Assembly: GCA_026387485.1 (NCBI GenBank)
Contig: JAPLLQ010000085.1
Location: forward strand, 1 to 6,876
Direction of reading: 5' to 3'
DNA length: 6,876 nucleotides
Source: Candidatus Omnitrophota bacterium
GTDB lineage: Bacteria; Omnitrophota; Gorgyraeia; Gygaellales; Profunditerraquicolaceae
Shown piece by piece: positions 1-6,000 of this stretch. Both the position numbers and the translations under genes were made by a program. Under the pieces are notes generated by a model that saw only the letters and a program-made list of their open reading frames with translations, had not been told where the DNA came from and searched no databases. Position 1 is the first letter of the stretch. Each line of letters opens with the position of its first letter.

Positions 1-3000
1 CCTTAGCAGCTAAGCTATCTGCTTCTTTATGGGCGAGCTTTGAATCAAATATCCATTTTATAGCATAAGCAATAAGTTCCCCTACTTCATGATAAAGAGG
101 TGTTCCTTTTCTAAACTTTCTACTCTCTACTTCAATAACTAATCTCCTGTCATCCGTATCTAGCCTGATTAACCTACCTTGGCCATAGCCCTTTACGCTT
201 CCTTTTGGTACGATGCGTAGAACAACAGAATGAGTAGCACCGCCATAAGTAATCTCTAAAGTCTTTGCTTTTGCCGGGCCCAAGGTAATATGCCCCCCCA
301 TATACTTATTATTACTACTGGCTACTACTGTTACTCTATCACCAAGAGTTGGTGTCGCAGCGCGGTTGCCTGCCGTTGGGGCTGCGTCCGCAAGAGTCAC
401 TTCAGACCTATAATCGATTGGGGGCAATCTTCTTTCATATCTTAAATAATTTACATGGCTAACGAAATCTTCAACGAATTCTACTAAAACCCGCATTACT
501 TTCTTGTATTTACTAATCTCCCCAGAGTATTCTTTAAAATCATCTAACGCCTTATAGAAATCCACTGCTATCCCGTCTTTCCACTTCTTTAAAAATACAA
601 CTAAATTAGTAACTTCGGGACAAGCATACATCTTCTCAGCAAAATAATCCACAAAGGTGAAACAAACGTTTCTTAGTGGCGAATAAGGATTCATATACGC
701 CACGCCCTTATACCTAATTCCCTCGAAGGCAGTCCCAAGATGACCTTCAGAAGACATCTTTAAAATATCTACCTCAACAGTAATACCAATTTTTTCCAGC
801 TCCAAAACTGTTTCGGCAAATAACTTTTGAAGTACAAGTTTTTTTCTAGCTTGTTCTTCAGATAAAGGTTCTCCAGAGCGGTTGTGGTCAGCTGTATCGC
901 TGTTGACGCTAGAGACCGCCACCCCACAGAAAAACATCCCTGCTGTCAACAAACCTGCCAGATCCACCGACACAGGGTTAGCCCATAATCCCCCCACCTG
1001 CAGCCAGAAGTAGATCCCCAATGACACAACTATAGCTGTTAGCGTAAAGATTCCCATTGCCCCTACCAACTTAGGCATACTGAAGCCGGATTGCGGCTCT
1101 TTCCCCACCGCAGGGGCTGCGGCGACCGGGGACACTGTCCCGCTTGACGCGGAAAGCGCCTGGGGTTGCTTTATAAACACACCGAACATCTCAAGACTAT
1201 CTTCAACAGCAGCAAGACTCTTGCGGAATTTTTCCTTTATCATGTGGATTGTCCCGGCGGAACACTTGCATTTTAGAATTATCTCATTACCAGCTTTGCC
1301 TTCCAGGATCATATCAGCAATACTTACTTCCTGAGGATTGAGGCTTTCTAATACAGCCCCTATTTGCTCCCATATATCACGTGAGGCAAATTCTCTGTAC
1401 AAATCCTCATCGCCAGTTACCTGAACCAATTTTCTGTCTACAACCCCCGTCTTCACTCTGTTAATAAAATCTTCTTTAGCGGCTAATCGCCTCACTTTCC
1501 CTATTTCCAATATTTTCAAAACAGAAACGGGATTCTGTCCAATATTGTTTTGTTCTGCTACCAGAAGAGTGGTATAAGGACCGATTTGAAACGTCTTTTG
1601 CATTTTTACACGGCCATCTTTTATAAAATCGGCAGTAAAAACGTAACATCCATTGACTATCTTTCTTTTCCGTCCTATCACTTCCCACCCTGCCTCACGA
1701 AATCCGAGAGGATACCAAGTATATCTATGTCCCCCTATCGGATTGAACCTTATGCATCCCATCCTATTGGTTACGCCGATACGCAATCCCGCTATATCCG
1801 GCGGAATTTCGTCTTGCTTCCATTTGGAATTTATCGGTCTGGCAACAAGGTCGCTAATAACTTTCATACCGAATCTAGCGCTTATATCCCGTACTGTTAT
1901 GTGACGTCCTTTCTGTTTACCACGGCCATTCAGCCTTCGGGTAAAATGGCCTATCTGGAATGTTCGCCTTACAGGTTCGCGTAGCGCCTTTGTAAACTCT
2001 ACTGTAAATTCAAAAATTTCGCCTTTCAAGCTACTAGACAAAATTACACCGCTCCATCCTGCTTCCGGAGGAAGATCAAGAGGATACCAATAAAAAAAGA
2101 AATTCTCTTTCGGTACGATAAAAATTCCACCATCAGAATTTGTGGTGCCAAGCCTAAGCCCCGTCAGATCCGGAACGCCAGAATCGGATTCTTTGAATGA
2201 TTTGACAAGCGGATAGATAAGTTCGCCTATTATGCGCCTTCCAGGGCTATCGTCAATATCGAGCACGGTTATGCGTTTCCCTTTTTCTTTATTATTACCC
2301 ATGAGAATCTTTCTCGTAGGACCTATCTGGAAAATTTTGTTTATTGCGGAGTGTCCTTCTTTAGTAAACTGGACGTTTATTTCATAAATACCGCGCCTAA
2401 TTTCGCAATCTGTTATAAATGCCGACCATCCTTCATCGGATAGCCCCAAACCTTTCCATCTATATGGATAGTTTTTCTTAACCGGTAGCGGGATCTCACC
2501 AGAACCATCAGTTTTACCAAGCCACACCCATTTTAAATCTGGGAGTACCTTATTCTTCTTCATCTCATTGAATTTATCAGGATCAACAAGAAGCTCTCCT
2601 AACATTATCCGGCCGTCACGTTCATACGAATCCGGAGGCCTCGAAATCATACCATCAGGAGGTGTCCTCTGAAATATCGACGCTCTGGCTTTGGAAACAG
2701 GCAATTCGGTTATTCCCCATAGCAAAGTTATTATGGTTTCTTTTGCATTTCCCCTACTGTTCTTCTTTATTTGGCCTCTCTGGTATTTAAGTGCTAAAAG
2801 TGCTTTTATCATTATAAATTGTTTACGACTTAATCCTGTCTTCATACGGTAGTGCGTACCGCTGGCATCTGCTTCGACTACACCCCCGGCAACTAAAATG
2901 TACAAATCATTCTGTAGAGTCTCCTTTTTTGCTTCCAATCCCACCATAAGCTCATCCAGAGTCTTTTCCCCGCCTTCTAATTTCAAAAATACCGAATAAG

Positions 3001-6000
3001 GCGACCCGCGCACTTCCTTAATTGCAGCTCTCTTTAGATCCGCTTTCACCGCAGGGACTGCATCCGTCGGGGCGGTTATTTTATTAATTATCCTACCTAT
3101 ATCCTGACGGTCTTTTTCTGCTATGTTGCTCATGGCAATAATTACATCAAAATGTTCGCCTTTAAGCTGTTTAATCTTTCTGTTAATCAACGTTTCCATA
3201 AAACGTGCCTTTTGCCGGAATGCCCGAAGACCTATCTTCCCACTAAAATTTCTCTGTTCTCCTAAAGCAAGATCAATCGTTGGCTTAGATTCAAGGAAAT
3301 CTCTAACTTCAGTAAGCGTCAATTTTATGGAAAGCCCTTTATTGGTAAGGATAACTTTAGAGGCTACCTGCGGACGGTTACGAATAAATTCTTTTAAGGC
3401 CTTAGCCACATAGCCGTAATCTGCTTCTCCAAAATAGGCTAAGTTGCGTACTCCTTGAAAATTTGGATTCTGTATCAGCTCTAATAGATGTGGTCGCTTA
3501 GCAGAATCAATACCAATAACCTGCTGATAAAGCTTACCTAGGGTAAGATGAAACTTAAACTCAAAAACAGTATTTTCGCTTACTGCGTCAAATTCTTTAA
3601 CGGAGAAATTGTCACGATAGATAATTTTATCAAATGCCGTGAACCTGCCAAAGTTGAGTTTTTCAACAGTGCTTCCCAACTTTACAACCACCTCATAAAT
3701 TCCGGATATTTCTCCGGCACAACCTAAAACACGATAGTGTCTTCCTTCACCTTGCATGATACTATTAGTCATATCTATTAAAGCATGCACTACGAAAGTG
3801 TGAATTATGTCAGCTGAAGGTCCGATATAGGTGAGAAGCTCTCTGACTTTACGTTCAAAATTCTCTGCGGAGAAATCTCTAGTTCTAAATTGTCTGATAA
3901 CGGCAAAATATTTTTCTATATCCACCAGCATATCTTCGGCGCGATACTTGAGCTTCTGGGCATCAGCAATAAGAGACACACATCTACCTTGAATATGTTC
4001 ATTAGCAAAGGTATTAACTTGCCAGTTAGATGCATCCCTTAACCAAATAAGCCCCATACTATTTTTACCGTTTACGGCTTGTAAACTTAAAACAATAGCA
4101 TCTTTATAAAGGCCGCCTTTAAATGCCGCTTGCGCCCGCTGAATCAGATAATCAGCCTCATTAAATACTGCCACAGCATCATGAATATACTGGCTGCAGA
4201 AAGCCTGTATATGTTTTTCAGGAGTAGAAGCAGGAATATCACAAGCAGTAGCCACCTTAAACCTCTGACACCCCTGCATCTTATTCAATGCATTAAACAG
4301 CTCTTCCTGAATTTTCTCCTCTGGCCCGGTAAATAATAATGTGGTATTGAAATTTCCGATAATGACCTTATGCGTTCCGGGGATGAGCGTATCGTAAGCC
4401 TTGCGGATATCAACATTCGGATCAAGGCTATAGCCCTGGACATTGAGCTTTGAAAGCGGCTCGAGCATAAAATCTTTAGTCACGCAGGTATGCATAAGTA
4501 CAGGAATAGCTTTACTATTAATAAAACTAACAATGCGGTTAATCGGCTCCTCACAATAACGCTTAAAACCTGTCTGATTATCTAAACCTTCAACCGGAGC
4601 AAAGGTAAGATTTGAAGCGTGCGGATCAAGAATCATAACCGCGTCTGCGCCGGCATCAATAAATGCTTTAGCGTTATTCTTAACTACTTCCTCGCAGTAG
4701 GCCATTAATTTATCAAAGGCAGCCCGTTCTTCATCTAACATATAGGCCATCATTGCATCCCCACCCATAAGCTCTCCGCATAATGTATATGGCCCGGTGA
4801 TATAGGCAATTTTCATCCAGCGGCGATTATCCAATTCTTCTAAAGCATCCATTGCTTCCAATGCTTTAAGGTATACTTTTAAGCGGCCATCTTCCTGCGG
4901 TTTAGGATATTTAAGGCTTGATATTGTTTCAAGGTTAAACGCTAAGCGGCCTTCCTTAAATAATATTTCATCAGCTGCGAATTTAGGCGCCTCACCCTCT
5001 TCATAACTTACCTTTAATTCTATGCCATTAGCCAAAGCCACTGCCTCTGCTTCGCAGGTTAAATCCATCGGCACAAAGAACGCCCCAAGGCTAAAATGCG
5101 TGGCGATAAAAACCATCAATTCAAATAATTTATCCGCACTAGTCGCTGCCTGTTCAATACTAACCGGCTTCCAGTCGCTCTTTATTTCTTTCTCTTTCAT
5201 CACTTGCCCTGCGGCATAACCTAAGAGAGGCAACCACTGCTGCCTGAATAAAGAATTGTTGTATAGATCCAGAGAAGCAGGGAGAGAAACGGGGTCAGAA
5301 TTATTTATCTCGGCGGCGGGAAAAACAGAACCGTCCCCGATTATTGGGAATTCAGAATTAGTTATTTTGGAAGTGTTTTCTTGAGTACATCCCATCAATC
5401 TGCTGGCTTCTTTGAGAAAAGGAAGGCTTAATGCCTGTTTTAAATTAGATATCGCCGCGGCTATTTTTTCTCTCATCTTTGCGCCGAGGCTCTTCTTCAC
5501 TCCCCAGCCTAAGTTATCGAAATAACCTCTTACTTCGGCCTCGTGGAAAAGCCTCTCTATGAACTCTTTTACAGCCATCGTCTTCGAGAATATCTCCCTG
5601 GCAGCCTCTTGCAGAGCTTCCGCTTCCAACTCCCCTTCTGCCTCAAGTTGCGATAGCCGCGCCAAAATCTCCTCAACATTTTCCGGAAAGATATTCTTTG
5701 CCCAGACCTTCTTTTGGAATATCGGCGAGTTAGGAATGCCGGAGATTTGAAAAGGAACTATAGAATCAGCTCTGTATATCTCAAAAAGCATATAATACTT
5801 ATCTAAAATATCTCTCAAGCCTTTTACAGTGGTAAGCGATGAACTAATGCCAAAAATATCCGGCGGGCATTCTTTTTCATCAAAAGGCTGCCAACGGAAA
5901 CAGTAATTATACCAAGAACCATCCGGTCTTCTATCAGACCAAAGACCACTTGTTTCGCTGCCACCGATGGTAGAAGCAAAACCGGGCGTATAGGGATGGA

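Noticed and set aside
1108..1141. Palindromes as a rho-independent terminator
   Set aside because: There is no T-run on either strand after the hairpins, and they lie inside an open coding frame.
1476..1688. 70-residue minus-strand ORF
   Set aside because: It is out of phase with the continuous coding frame that contains repeat R3, and its basic, serine-rich translation looks like a frame artefact.
1550..1984. 144-residue plus-strand ORF
   Set aside because: It lies antisense to repeats R2 and R3 of the long minus frame. Its translation has no recognisable domain or good start context, so it is a shadow produced by the codon bias of the repeats.
3123..3413. 96-residue plus-strand ORF with a hydrophobic start
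   Set aside because: It lies antisense to the unassigned segment of the giant gene, and the hydrophobic stretch is a by-product of the reverse complement of Ile/Lys/Asn codons.
4184..5263. Authentic HemE (uroporphyrinogen decarboxylase of haem synthesis)
   Set aside because: The HxC...C zinc signature and the DPHAS/GPYT pattern point to the MtaA/CmuA branch. The HemE N-terminal RQAGR-type signature is absent.
5393..5395. Internal ATG (res. 494, MGCTQ) as a separate gene start before the methyltransferase domain
   Set aside because: The upstream minus-strand sequence has no well-placed Shine-Dalgarno, and the same frame is open and protein-like for a further 1.4 kb upstream.
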